From assembly GCA_937876465.1 (NCBI GenBank), contig CALEHV010000044.1, forward strand, positions 14,332 through 78,331: a DNA stretch of 64,000 bases, written 5' to 3'. Both the position numbers and the translations under genes were made by a program. Within the stretch, counting starts at the first letter, position 1, and each line of letters starts with the position of its first letter. Origin of the DNA: an uncultured Bacillota bacterium. Its GTDB lineage: Bacteria; Bacillota_I; Bacilli_A; RFN20; CAG-826. The notes below the pieces were generated by a model that was given only the letters and a program-made list of their open reading frames with translations, made no database searches and was not told the DNA's origin. Below are positions 36,484 to 44,863 of this stretch, piece by piece.

Positions 36484-38352
36484 ATGGCTAAGAAATTATC
36501 TACTTATCAAAAATTGCAACGTAGTTACGTAAAGAAAACTAGTTCTTTGTATTCTAAAAACGAAGGCAAAGAAGTTTTCGATATGCTCTCCAAGGGTGAA
36601 AACAAATATTTAAAACTAAATAGAATGGAAACATCTTCAATGGATATGACATGGATCAAACGTATTGAAGATTGTTTGGGTTCTATTGGAGAAATTGTTC
36701 AAAACCCAAAGAAGACCATTCAAACGTTAACAGAAGTTGTTCAAGTTGAAAAAGTTAAGAAAATTGGAATTGAAACAGTCCAACACCTTTCAAGCCATAC
36801 TCAATTCATTAAGACAGTTGATGAAAACGGAAATGTTACTCCGTCAAAATTATTAAACGTTTTCAATGATGACTACTATGCCATCTACGAAAACAAATTT
36901 ATTGCTACATTATTAAGACATTTAATTGTGTTCGTTGAAAAACGTTACGAATTCGTTATGCAACAAGCAAAAATGACTGATGTCTCTTTGCTTTGGGCTA
37001 AGAATCGTACTCAAGTAGGCGATGCAGTTATTGAAATTGAAACAAAGGTTCGTTATTCTCAACCAGCTGAACAAGCAGCTGCTGATAAACTCAAAGGTTA
37101 CATTAAGCAAATTAAAGATATTAGAAAATATCTCAAATTCTATATGCGAAGTGAATTTATGAATATCTTGAGAAGAGAAAAAGATGTTCGTAATCCAATT
37201 TTGCAAACTAACATTATTCGTAAAAACCCAAAATATCATAAATGTTATTTATTATGGTTATTCATCGAACGTTATAGAGAAGCAGGAATTGAAGCAAAGG
37301 TAGAAGAAAACTATGCTGATTTAACTAAACAAGAAATTGAAGAATTAAATCAAGTTATGTGTTCTAACTTCTTAGCTTTAAAAGGAAAAGACTTTAAAAA
37401 ATCTAACAAGAAACAAAAAGTTTATAAGCCAAAAATCCTTAATACCTATGATGATGTTATCTATAAACCTGCTTATTATGATGGACCGATAGAGTACATT
37501 CGTGTGGATGATAAATATAGAGAATATAGTGAATCCTTACACGATCTTCCACTTCATCCAACTCGTAAAGTAGCTGAATACGAAGAAGAAAAATACCAAG
37601 AGAATAAAGCCACTAGAGAAAAGACAAAACAAATTGATAGCTTGTTAAAACGTAAAGAAGCTGAAAAAGCAAATTACGAAAAACAAGAAGCTTTAGCTGA
37701 GATTAGAGAAAAAGAAAAAGACGAATACATCAAGGCTAGAGCAGAAAAAGAAATACGTGAAGAAGCAATCGAAAAAGTTGATAAAGCACGTAAAGAATTA
37801 ATTAAGAAGGCTAAGAAAACTTCTACAAAGAAAGCCAAACCTGTGGTTAAAAAGGAAGAGCCTAAGAAAGAAGAGGTAAAACCAGAAGTTAAGGTTGAAG
37901 AACCTAAACCAAAAGTTGAACCTAAGAAAGAAGTTAAGGCAGAACAACCAAAACCAAAGAAGGCTAAACCAAAAGCCGCTCCTAAGAAAGTTAGTAAACC
38001 TAAAAAACAAGTAGAGGAGAAGAAGAGAGAACCAAAACCAGAGGTAAAACCTGAGGTCAAGGTTGAAAAACCAAAGGCAGAGCCAAAGAAGGCTAAACCA
38101 AAAGCTGCTCCTAAGAAAGCAGTCAAGAAGGAAGAGCCTAAAAAAGAAGTTAAGAAGGCTGAACCTAAGAAAGAAGTTAAGGTTGAAAAACCAAAACCAG
38201 CTCCTAAGAAAGTTGTTAAACCAAAAGAACAACCTAAGGAGAAAAAAGTTGAACCTAAAGTACAAGCAAAACCTGTTGTTAAACAAGAAGAACCAAAACA
38301 GGTTAAGAAACCTTTTGTATTAATTGGAAATTATAGAAACAAGGTGAAATAG
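36484..38352 (+). CDS. DUF2357-like partner of the AAA+ ATPase, KPE-rich tail
   Basis: A 622-residue cytoplasmic protein. The N-terminal 330 residues contain DYYAIYENKFIATLLRHLIVF, resembling the ENRF-type signature of DUF2357 proteins found beside McrB-like ATPases. A coiled coil follows (about 380-455), then a tail of about 150 residues of KPE-rich repeats (KKEEPKPE, KAKPKAAPKK). No PD-(D/E)xK nuclease core was recognised. It starts 5 nt after the ATPase. The basic tail could bind wall polymers, nucleic acid or acidic partners. DUF2357 assignment is by eye. Confidence 0.65.
   Translation: MAKKLSTYQKLQRSYVKKTSSLYSKNEGKEVFDMLSKGENKYLKLNRMETSSMDMTWIKRIEDCLGSIGEIVQNPKKTIQTLTEVVQVEKVKKIGIETVQHLSSHTQFIKTVDENGNVTPSKLLNVFNDDYYAIYENKFIATLLRHLIVFVEKRYEFVMQQAKMTDVSLLWAKNRTQVGDAVIEIETKVRYSQPAEQAAADKLKGYIKQIKDIRKYLKFYMRSEFMNILRREKDVRNPILQTNIIRKNPKYHKCYLLWLFIERYREAGIEAKVEENYADLTKQEIEELNQVMCSNFLALKGKDFKKSNKKQKVYKPKILNTYDDVIYKPAYYDGPIEYIRVDDKYREYSESLHDLPLHPTRKVAEYEEEKYQENKATREKTKQIDSLLKRKEAEKANYEKQEALAEIREKEKDEYIKARAEKEIREEAIEKVDKARKELIKKAKKTSTKKAKPVVKKEEPKKEEVKPEVKVEEPKPKVEPKKEVKAEQPKPKKAKPKAAPKKVSKPKKQVEEKKREPKPEVKPEVKVEKPKAEPKKAKPKAAPKKAVKKEEPKKEVKKAEPKKEVKVEKPKPAPKKVVKPKEQPKEKKVEPKVQAKPVVKQEEPKQVKKPFVLIGNYRNKVK
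37800..38320 (+). repeat. KPE-rich low-complexity coding repeat
   Basis: Imperfect repeats of CCTAAGAAAGAAGTTAAG-type units encode Lys, Pro, Glu and Ala. KAKPKAAPKK occurs twice and VKVE(K/E)PK four times. Open frames on both other strands here are composition artefacts. Confidence 0.85.
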
Positions 38353-38355
38353 TTG

Positions 38356-39189
38356 ATGGCAAAAAAGCAAAAGAAACCAAAAAGCAAACAACGAAAAATA
38401 CTTGAGTGGGTTGCCACTGGTGTCTTTTTAGCTTTAATAGGCACAGTTGCTGGTTTTAGAATTTATCAAGCAGCATCTGGCGATCATGCTATTTTTGGAA
38501 CTCAGTTTCCAGTCGTTTTAACAGATTCTATGGAAACCGACTATATGGTCGGCGATGTATTGAAGGTTAAAGCAGTTTCTCCTCAAGAAGTAAAAGAAGC
38601 TTTTGATAAAGGCGAAACTATTGATATTTCATTCAAATGGAATATTGGAACAGCTTCAAAACCAAATATTCAAATGATGACCCATAGAATCATCGATGTA
38701 ATGTACTTTGTAAATACAGAAGACAACTACTCTTCTAATTACAAATACAATGCAAATACTTATTCATTTAATAACGATCAATACCATTACACCTTTGTTA
38801 CTCACGGAATCAACAAACATTCTAGCCAAACAAAAGAAGGCGAAGATTTAACAAATCAACTTCAATTTTCAAATGAATCACAATTCGTTGGAAGAGTTAC
38901 TGGAAAGTCACAATTCCTAAGAGTAGCAAACCAAATATTTACATCTGTTTGGACCCTTATCCTTTTAATACTAATTCCTGGATTATATATAGTGATCACC
39001 TCTGTTATCGATTTATTTAAAGCATTTGACGATGACGAGGATACAGAGAAACTTGTTTTAGAAGGCGGTGGAACTACACCCCCTCTAGAAGAGAAGAAGG
39101 AAGATCCTTTAAAAGGGTTAAGCGAAGAAGATAAAGAAAGACTTAAAAAAGAAATGCTTGAAGAACTTTTAAAGAGAGGAAAGAAATAA
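38356..39189 (+). CDS. sipW: SipW-like signal peptidase I
   Basis: A 277-residue membrane protease of the S26B type. Helices lie at about 16-40 and 195-221. VVLTDSMETDYMVGDVL holds the catalytic Ser58 and MMTHRIIDV holds His110, which replaces the Lys of ordinary bacterial signal peptidases; this Ser/His dyad defines SipW/ER-type enzymes. It should cleave the AWF-type signal peptides encoded around it. ATG 38356 is chosen over TTG 38353 because AAGGTG lies 9 nt upstream. The cytoplasmic tail shares the LSxxxKExL motif with the protein at 31391. Confidence 0.9.
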   Translation: MAKKQKKPKSKQRKILEWVATGVFLALIGTVAGFRIYQAASGDHAIFGTQFPVVLTDSMETDYMVGDVLKVKAVSPQEVKEAFDKGETIDISFKWNIGTASKPNIQMMTHRIIDVMYFVNTEDNYSSNYKYNANTYSFNNDQYHYTFVTHGINKHSSQTKEGEDLTNQLQFSNESQFVGRVTGKSQFLRVANQIFTSVWTLILLILIPGLYIVITSVIDLFKAFDDDEDTEKLVLEGGGTTPPLEEKKEDPLKGLSEEDKERLKKEMLEELLKRGKK

Positions 39190-40727
39190 TGCCTACTGTC
39201 CGCAAATATACTCGTAAAAGACGTTTAGGTATTGCTTTAGCAGTCATTGTTTGGCTTGCTGTAATAGGTGCTTTTGCAGCCTACCTCATTTTAGATTTGT
39301 TCAAAGATATAATATGGATAAAAATACTGTTTGCAGTTGTTATCCCTACTGTATCTTTCGGATTACTTGGAATAATTTTAGGTGCAATTCAAAAAAAGAA
39401 AGAGCTTGAAGCTTTGATTGATGATAACGAATATAGATTTGGTAAAGAAACATATTTTTACGACCAAAGTATGTTCATCAAAAAGGTTAATAATTTACGT
39501 AAATACAAATTTAGAAAACAAGAATGCTATTTAATTACTTTTGTTGTAACTCCAAAGAAGGAATTAAATTCACGCAATCCATATTTCACTCAATTAAATG
39601 GCTATATATCAGATTACTTTATTGATACTTTCTCAACAAAGAAGATGTTTGGCAAACATAGAGTGGTATATTGCTATGCAAGAGATCATTTCACATTTGC
39701 CACATTTATGCCTTTAGAAAAAACAATCGAAGTGGTTGATTTAATTAATAGACAAATTTTTGAATTAGTTAAAACTAGAGACATTAAGATTTTCGTTTCT
39801 CCTCATTTCGGTATCGAAAAGATTTCGTGTCCATCATTTAGTAAGGACTATAACCAAGCCTTAGTTGCTCTTAATTACGCAGAACGACATTTTGAAGAAT
39901 ACGCAGTCTTCTCTAAAGAAATGGTTAAAGAAGCTAACGTTGATGAAATCTTAGAAATTGAAAAAGCTCTTAAAACAAATCAATTTGTTGTTTACTATCA
40001 GCCAAAATTCTCTCTTAAAACAAAAGAGTTTGTTGGAGCCGAAGCTTTAGTTAGATGGAACCATCCTCAAAAAGGAATACTTGGTCCTGGAAAGTTTATT
40101 GAAAAAGCCGAACTTGGTGGTCTTATCCACGATATTGACTTGTATGTCTTTAAAAAAGTTATTTCTGATCTTAAAGAGCAAAAGAAGAATGGCAAGCGCG
40201 TATTACCTGTTTCGACAAACTTCTCGCTATATGAATTTTATTTCCCTAACTTTATTGATGATTTAATTAAATTAGTTTATGACGCAAATATTCAAATTAA
40301 TTTGCTTGAAATAGAAATTACAGAAACAACATCTCAAGCATCCACTCTATTAGCTGTTGGTATTTTAAAGAAGTTAAAAGATTATGGCTTTAGAATCTCA
40401 ATGGATGATTTCGGTAGCGGATTTTCTAACCTTTTAGAGTTAAATACACTTCCGATTGATACATTAAAAATTGATAAATCCTTCATAGACGGAATAGCAA
40501 GCGATAGAAAGACAGCAGAAATTGTTAAATACATTATCGCTATGTGTAAGGCAAATGGCCTTGAATCAATTGCTGAAGGGGTTGACTCAAAACAAAAAGT
40601 TGACATCTTATCGAAGGCTAACTGTGATGTTGTCCAAGGATTTTACTATGCGCAACCAATGCCATTAGATAAATATTTAGAATTTCTTGAAGATAATGAC
40701 TTTGAGAAGAAAGGAAACAAAAAATGA
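39189..40727 (+). CDS. Membrane c-di-GMP phosphodiesterase (degenerate GGDEF, intact EAL)
   Basis: A 512-residue protein with two membrane helices (about 14-36, 43-66), a degenerate GGDEF-like domain where ARDHF (164-168) replaces GGDEF, and a full EAL domain. Catalytic and metal residues are present: E285-A-L, N344, E376, D406-D407, K427, E463 and Q483. It should hydrolyse c-di-GMP to pGpG. Because c-di-GMP riboswitch 1 heads this operon, the enzyme likely gives negative feedback. Start and stop overlap the neighbours (TAATG and ATGA). Confidence 0.9.
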   Translation: MPTVRKYTRKRRLGIALAVIVWLAVIGAFAAYLILDLFKDIIWIKILFAVVIPTVSFGLLGIILGAIQKKKELEALIDDNEYRFGKETYFYDQSMFIKKVNNLRKYKFRKQECYLITFVVTPKKELNSRNPYFTQLNGYISDYFIDTFSTKKMFGKHRVVYCYARDHFTFATFMPLEKTIEVVDLINRQIFELVKTRDIKIFVSPHFGIEKISCPSFSKDYNQALVALNYAERHFEEYAVFSKEMVKEANVDEILEIEKALKTNQFVVYYQPKFSLKTKEFVGAEALVRWNHPQKGILGPGKFIEKAELGGLIHDIDLYVFKKVISDLKEQKKNGKRVLPVSTNFSLYEFYFPNFIDDLIKLVYDANIQINLLEIEITETTSQASTLLAVGILKKLKDYGFRISMDDFGSGFSNLLELNTLPIDTLKIDKSFIDGIASDRKTAEIVKYIIAMCKANGLESIAEGVDSKQKVDILSKANCDVVQGFYYAQPMPLDKYLEFLEDNDFEKKGNKK

Positions 40728-41464
40728 TTTTAATTGTTGGTTCAAATCGAGATGATGTTTTGTATTACGAAAGCATTGTTAAAGACGCTAAAGAAGTTGA
40801 TATTTTAAGTCGATATCATGTTTTGATTGGCAAAATAGGTTCTCAAGAAATTATTGTTTTGCAAGATATTTACACATCATATGTTTCCTCCTCTGTCTTA
40901 TGCTATTTATTTGAGAAATACGTAATTGACATGGTTATTGTTGTTGGCCGCTGTTCATTGTTGAAAGGTTCAGGTCAGATTGGTGATGTCAGCTTGTGCA
41001 GATATTCAATGTTTGGCGATGTAGATCAAATTGCTGCAGTTAAAGGAACTCTGTTAGGCCAGATTCCTAATTACCCTCCATACTTTACTGCATATCTAGA
41101 TGCAAATAACTCAATGAAGAAATGCTTGGAAGAAACTTTTGATGGTCAAGTTTTTGAATCAACATATATTTCTTCCTCTTTCTTTAGACAAAATAAAGAA
41201 GAAGTTAAAAATCTTTCTGAAAACGAATATGTTTCATCATTAAGTGGAAACATTGTTTTAGACGGAGAGACAGCAGGAGTTGCTCTTGCATGTAATTTAT
41301 TTGATATTCCATTTATTTCTATAAAAGTTGTAGAAGCAAACGGTGGAGAATATACATCCTTAGAAAATTACTTACTTGCTTTGAAACAATATGGTAATGC
41401 TGGCAAAGCAGTAGTTAATTTCATTGTCGAAATGGCTAGAACGGATGTTAACCATCTTGAATAG
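40724..41464 (+). CDS. MTA/SAH nucleosidase-fold protein, atypical
   Basis: A 246-residue protein of the PNP/UDP phosphorylase (Pfs-like) fold: VGRCSLLKGSGQIGDV corresponds to the Gly-rich phosphate/base loop and DGETAGVALACNLFDIPFIS to the MExxAxAxVC element with its conserved Glu. By eye, the catalytic Asp that follows in Pfs (RAISD) is replaced (KVVEA), so activity may be changed or lost. It lies between the two c-di-GMP domain proteins with ATGA overlap. It may sense or cleave a nucleoside linked to this signalling. Confidence 0.65.
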   Translation: MILIVGSNRDDVLYYESIVKDAKEVDILSRYHVLIGKIGSQEIIVLQDIYTSYVSSSVLCYLFEKYVIDMVIVVGRCSLLKGSGQIGDVSLCRYSMFGDVDQIAAVKGTLLGQIPNYPPYFTAYLDANNSMKKCLEETFDGQVFESTYISSSFFRQNKEEVKNLSENEYVSSLSGNIVLDGETAGVALACNLFDIPFISIKVVEANGGEYTSLENYLLALKQYGNAGKAVVNFIVEMARTDVNHLE

Positions 41465-41475
41465 GAGGAATGACT

Positions 41476-44400
41476 ATGAAGAAAAATTCTAAACGAGATA
41501 TTATTACTCTTAAAAGTTATCTAAAACGTCACGTTATTCTTCTTTTAGTGATGTGCCTTTTATTCTTGTTACTTATTGGCTTAGTTGTAGTTTCGTCAAT
41601 CTTATTAAAAGACGACATGATTCTTTATGTCTTGTATGGTTGCTGTGGAGTATTCTTAATTGCTCTTGTGGTCATGTTTATAGTCTTTAATGTTAGATTC
41701 TTTAGAATCATGTATAACGACGCATTAATGGTTTCTAAACGTAATTTTGAAGCATTAGCAAACTTTGATAAAGAATTAGAATATTGTTCACGTAACGACT
41801 TTGCAGAATTTAGAGAACTAAATAGTTCTTTTAAAGACTTATCAAAGAACTTGGATGGAAGAACAATTATTTCTAAAGCGTTAAGCTACGACTCAATTGA
41901 ACTTGAATATTTAGATGAAGAAAAATATCAAGTCAAAGAATCTTCTTTAAAGAATAAAATCGGAGAATTGATTCTTGCTCGAGAATCCTTTAGAAACGCC
42001 TTAATTGATATTAGTTATGATTTACGTGACGAAACAATTAATGAGAAAGATCACGAAGTAATCTTAAAGTATATAAAGAATAATTTGCCGTATGATCACA
42101 CATTAGTTGCTTTAAAAGATAACGCGCAAGGATATTTGATTTATATACCTGCTCTTGATAGCGTTTCTCAAATTAAAGAAGAACTATCTTCCTTGATGAA
42201 GAATATTTCACTTATTAAAAAGGTTAACGCTAATAGAACAATTGTTAGCCCATCTGTTTCAATGGTTATGTATCCTTATTCAGACATAGACAATCTGTTT
42301 AATGATTTAAGCTATGCAAAGAGAAGCAAATTACCTCTTAATTTCTATATCCCTAAGCGTAAGGATGAGAAGAACAAAAAGATGCTTGTGTCTTCTTTAA
42401 ACATGAACAACGTCTTTAGATTGCAAGAACAAATATCTTCAATTGATACTTCTCCAGATAACTATGATAAGAATCTAAAACTTATTTATGAGATGGTTAA
42501 AGAAATCTCTAACTACTATAACTTCTCCTGTGGTGGATGTATTTTCTTCGATCACGAAAAGAATGGATTCTATTCCAAATTTAGTCATAGTCCAACGAAT
42601 TCTTCCATATTTAAAGATAACGTTCGTATAAACAAAGAATTCGTTAATGTTGTTGTTGAAGTAGCCGATATAGACAACAGTTATTACTTCTCATCTCGTA
42701 AACACGTTAACGATGATTTTGCTCACTTTATGGACAAATATCATATTAAATCTGGATTGTTCTATGTTGTTAAAACTAATAATAACGTAATTGGACTTCT
42801 TTACTTTGTTAAGAAGTCATCAGATTTAATGTTTGATTCATTCATGAAAGAAAATTTAATTACTTCGTGTTCTTTAATTAGTAATTTCTTTAAGGAAACA
42901 AATTCAATTAAATTAGCTTCTGTCATGTCAAATAGATTTAACGACATGGTTAAATTCTCCAATTCGTTGATTTACTCAATTGATAAAGAAACATATGAAA
43001 TTGCTATGTTAAGCGATTCGTTAAGACGCTTGCTACCGAAAGTTCAAGCTGGAGATAAATGTTATAAGGCGTTGTATGATTTAGACGCCCCATGTAAGAA
43101 TTGTCCTTTATTGAAGAACAAACATATGATTTCATCCTTGTGCGGTGGAAATTATGAATCTATGAGAATCTTGCAAATTAAGAATGATTCATCTGCTCAT
43201 ATCTTATTGAAATCAAACGATAATAAGTTCACATATGAACGTTATGACCAAGAAACGCTTCTTGCAACATTCTTCTCGTTTAAAGAAACGATGGAGAAAT
43301 ATTTGTCAGTTGGTTTATTAGGAAACGTTTTATTCGTCTCTGTAAAGAATATACAGGATATCATTAACGACATAGGAAATGCAGGTTTTGCTAACGCTTT
43401 GAAACAATTCTGTAATGGAGTAGTTGGCATCTATCAAAAAATGATTGATGTTTATTATTATTCTAAAGACACAATAGCTCTTATTATGCCTAATTCTTCT
43501 AGAGAAGACTTAGTTAACCTTGCTGAGGCTATTTCAGATGGCGAAATAGAAGTTAAGGTCAATGATAAAGATATACGCTTGAATTTGGTTTATTTAGCAA
43601 AAGCCTATACAAACGAACAAACATTTGAACAACTTGTTGAAACATTTGAAGAAAACCTTATTCAAGTACGTAGTATGCCAGTCGATGAGATTTACTTTGT
43701 TGATGCAAATTACAAACGTAATGCTTCTAAAGAAGGTTACTTATTCGAAACCTTACAAGACGCATTCGAAAACAAAACATTCCAAGTCTATTTCCAACCA
43801 ATTGTTAGAAACTCAGATCGTCTTATTGAAGGTTCGGAGTTGCTCTTAAAGGTCTTTGACCAAGAGGCAAATGCTTATATTGATATTGCACACGCTCTTC
43901 AAGTAGCTGAGAAGCGCGGATACACTTCTAATATCGCTTTAGGATTGCTTGATTACGTTGAAGGAATAATCAAAAAATATGGTTTTACATTCTTCTTAAC
44001 AAGTGGACTTAATCACTTATCTTTAAACATTAATCACACATTCTTAAAAGATGGAAATTTCATCAATAAATGCTCAAAAATTGTATCTGAAAATTCACTT
44101 CCAAAAGGATTCCTATCCTTCGAAATTGATGAAGAAGACGCAGCCAACAATTTAGATGTATTTACTTCAGTTAAGAAAGAAATTGAAGATGCTGGATGCT
44201 TGCTTTTATGCGATAACTTTAGAGGTGAATTCACAAGTCCTAAAGTATTAGCTGAAGCCGGTTTCAGCGGAGTTAAGATTGACTCTAATCTCGTTGAAAT
44301 CATTAGAGATGGTGAAACAAATAAACGCATCATGAACATCTGGAGCGATGTTGTAAAAGCTCATATCAATATCTTCTTTACCGGTGTTGCAACACGTATT

Positions 44401-44535
44401 ATTTCAGAAGAAATTGTCTTTGAAGATCATGATTCTTACGTTCAAGGAAACTACTTCTTCGCTCCTCAAAGTGAAGAGGAAATGTTTGAATCAATCCGTC
44501 AACGTAACATGAAAGATAAGGAAATGGACAATTAG
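41476..44535 (+). CDS. Degenerate GGDEF-EAL membrane receptor-like protein
   Basis: A 1019-residue protein: two membrane helices (about 16-70), a long sensor region with GAF-like parts, a PAS-like segment with CYKALYDLDAPCKNCP, a GGDEF-like domain lacking the motif (YYSKDTIALIMP) and a C-terminal EAL-like domain. In the latter EAL reads ELL, DDFG reads CDNFRG and the late Glu is lost (FTGVATR), while VKID and VQGNYFFAP remain. It is probably not catalytic but may bind c-di-GMP and signal across the membrane. ATG 41476 is chosen because AGGAGG (41463-41468) is 7 nt upstream; ATG 41470 is too close. Confidence 0.8.
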   Translation: MKKNSKRDIITLKSYLKRHVILLLVMCLLFLLLIGLVVVSSILLKDDMILYVLYGCCGVFLIALVVMFIVFNVRFFRIMYNDALMVSKRNFEALANFDKELEYCSRNDFAEFRELNSSFKDLSKNLDGRTIISKALSYDSIELEYLDEEKYQVKESSLKNKIGELILARESFRNALIDISYDLRDETINEKDHEVILKYIKNNLPYDHTLVALKDNAQGYLIYIPALDSVSQIKEELSSLMKNISLIKKVNANRTIVSPSVSMVMYPYSDIDNLFNDLSYAKRSKLPLNFYIPKRKDEKNKKMLVSSLNMNNVFRLQEQISSIDTSPDNYDKNLKLIYEMVKEISNYYNFSCGGCIFFDHEKNGFYSKFSHSPTNSSIFKDNVRINKEFVNVVVEVADIDNSYYFSSRKHVNDDFAHFMDKYHIKSGLFYVVKTNNNVIGLLYFVKKSSDLMFDSFMKENLITSCSLISNFFKETNSIKLASVMSNRFNDMVKFSNSLIYSIDKETYEIAMLSDSLRRLLPKVQAGDKCYKALYDLDAPCKNCPLLKNKHMISSLCGGNYESMRILQIKNDSSAHILLKSNDNKFTYERYDQETLLATFFSFKETMEKYLSVGLLGNVLFVSVKNIQDIINDIGNAGFANALKQFCNGVVGIYQKMIDVYYYSKDTIALIMPNSSREDLVNLAEAISDGEIEVKVNDKDIRLNLVYLAKAYTNEQTFEQLVETFEENLIQVRSMPVDEIYFVDANYKRNASKEGYLFETLQDAFENKTFQVYFQPIVRNSDRLIEGSELLLKVFDQEANAYIDIAHALQVAEKRGYTSNIALGLLDYVEGIIKKYGFTFFLTSGLNHLSLNINHTFLKDGNFINKCSKIVSENSLPKGFLSFEIDEEDAANNLDVFTSVKKEIEDAGCLLLCDNFRGEFTSPKVLAEAGFSGVKIDSNLVEIIRDGETNKRIMNIWSDVVKAHINIFFTGVATRIISEEIVFEDHDSYVQGNYFFAPQSEEEMFESIRQRNMKDKEMDN

Positions 44536-44548
44536 CCCAAAAATGAAT

Positions 44549-44580
44549 AAAGATGTGTAAAATTACACATCTTTTTCTTT
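44549..44580 (+). terminator. Terminator of the nine-gene operon
   Basis: AAAGATGTGTAA and TTACACATCTTT form a 12-bp stem with a 2-base AA insert as loop core, followed by TTCTTTT. Confidence 0.92.
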
Positions 44581-44676
44581 TGTTCGGATTTTATTGTTTT
44601 AGGCCAAAATTAGCTTAAAAAAGCAAAAAATTTTTACATCGGTTTATTTATAAAATAAATAAGTTATGTTTCTCTC

Positions 44677-44688
44677 GCGTATATACGC
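44677..44688 (+). promoter_or_regulatory. Palindrome, putative operator 3
   Basis: GCGTATATACGC is a perfect 12-base palindrome within TCTC...GAGA flanks, about 18 nt before TTGATA (44706-44711), a likely -35 box. The -10 lies in the TA-rich stretch 44722-44738 but cannot be fixed. Confidence 0.5.
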
Positions 44689-44743
44689 TATGTGAGATTT
44701 GTATTTTGATACCAATATATGTAATATATAAGTAAAGATAGAA

Positions 44744-44813
44744 AATAGCAAAACTACAGCAATGTAGTGACGCAAAACTAAAGGGTCTCTAAGAGATAGC
44801 CAGCTGCCTATAA
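44744..44813 (+). ncRNA. c-di-GMP-I (GEMM) riboswitch, copy 2
   Basis: Same architecture as copy 1: ATAGCAAAA, CTACA/TGTAG stem with GCAA tetraloop, TGACGCAAAACTA, GGGTCTC...GAGATAGCC and CAGCTGCC. P1 can form from ATAG (44745-44748) and CTAT (44808-44811). It controls the two giant surface-protein genes. The adjoining terminator shares its 3' bases. Confidence 0.92.
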
Positions 44814-44837
44814 GAATTTGTCGGTGTCTGGCTTTTT
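44798..44837 (+). terminator. Riboswitch expression-platform terminator
   Basis: AGCCAG (44798-44803) pairs with CTGGCT (44828-44833), extended by TGCC/GGTG, and is followed by TTTTT. It uses the aptamer's conserved AGCCAGCTGCC, so aptamer and terminator exclude each other. Ligand binding should allow read-through (ON switch). Confidence 0.85.
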
Positions 44838-44863
44838 AATTTATAGCTAGAGAAAGGGTAGCA

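Noticed and set aside
37674..38323. Several long minus- and plus-strand frames opposite the KPE-rich tail
   Set aside because: Products are low-complexity Phe/Leu/Ser strings mirroring the lysine-proline repeat; composition artefact.
34944..38352. Calling the AAA+/DUF2357 pair an McrBC restriction system
   Set aside because: No nuclease core or methyl-DNA-binding domain was recognised, the ATPase is membrane-anchored, and the operon context is secretion.
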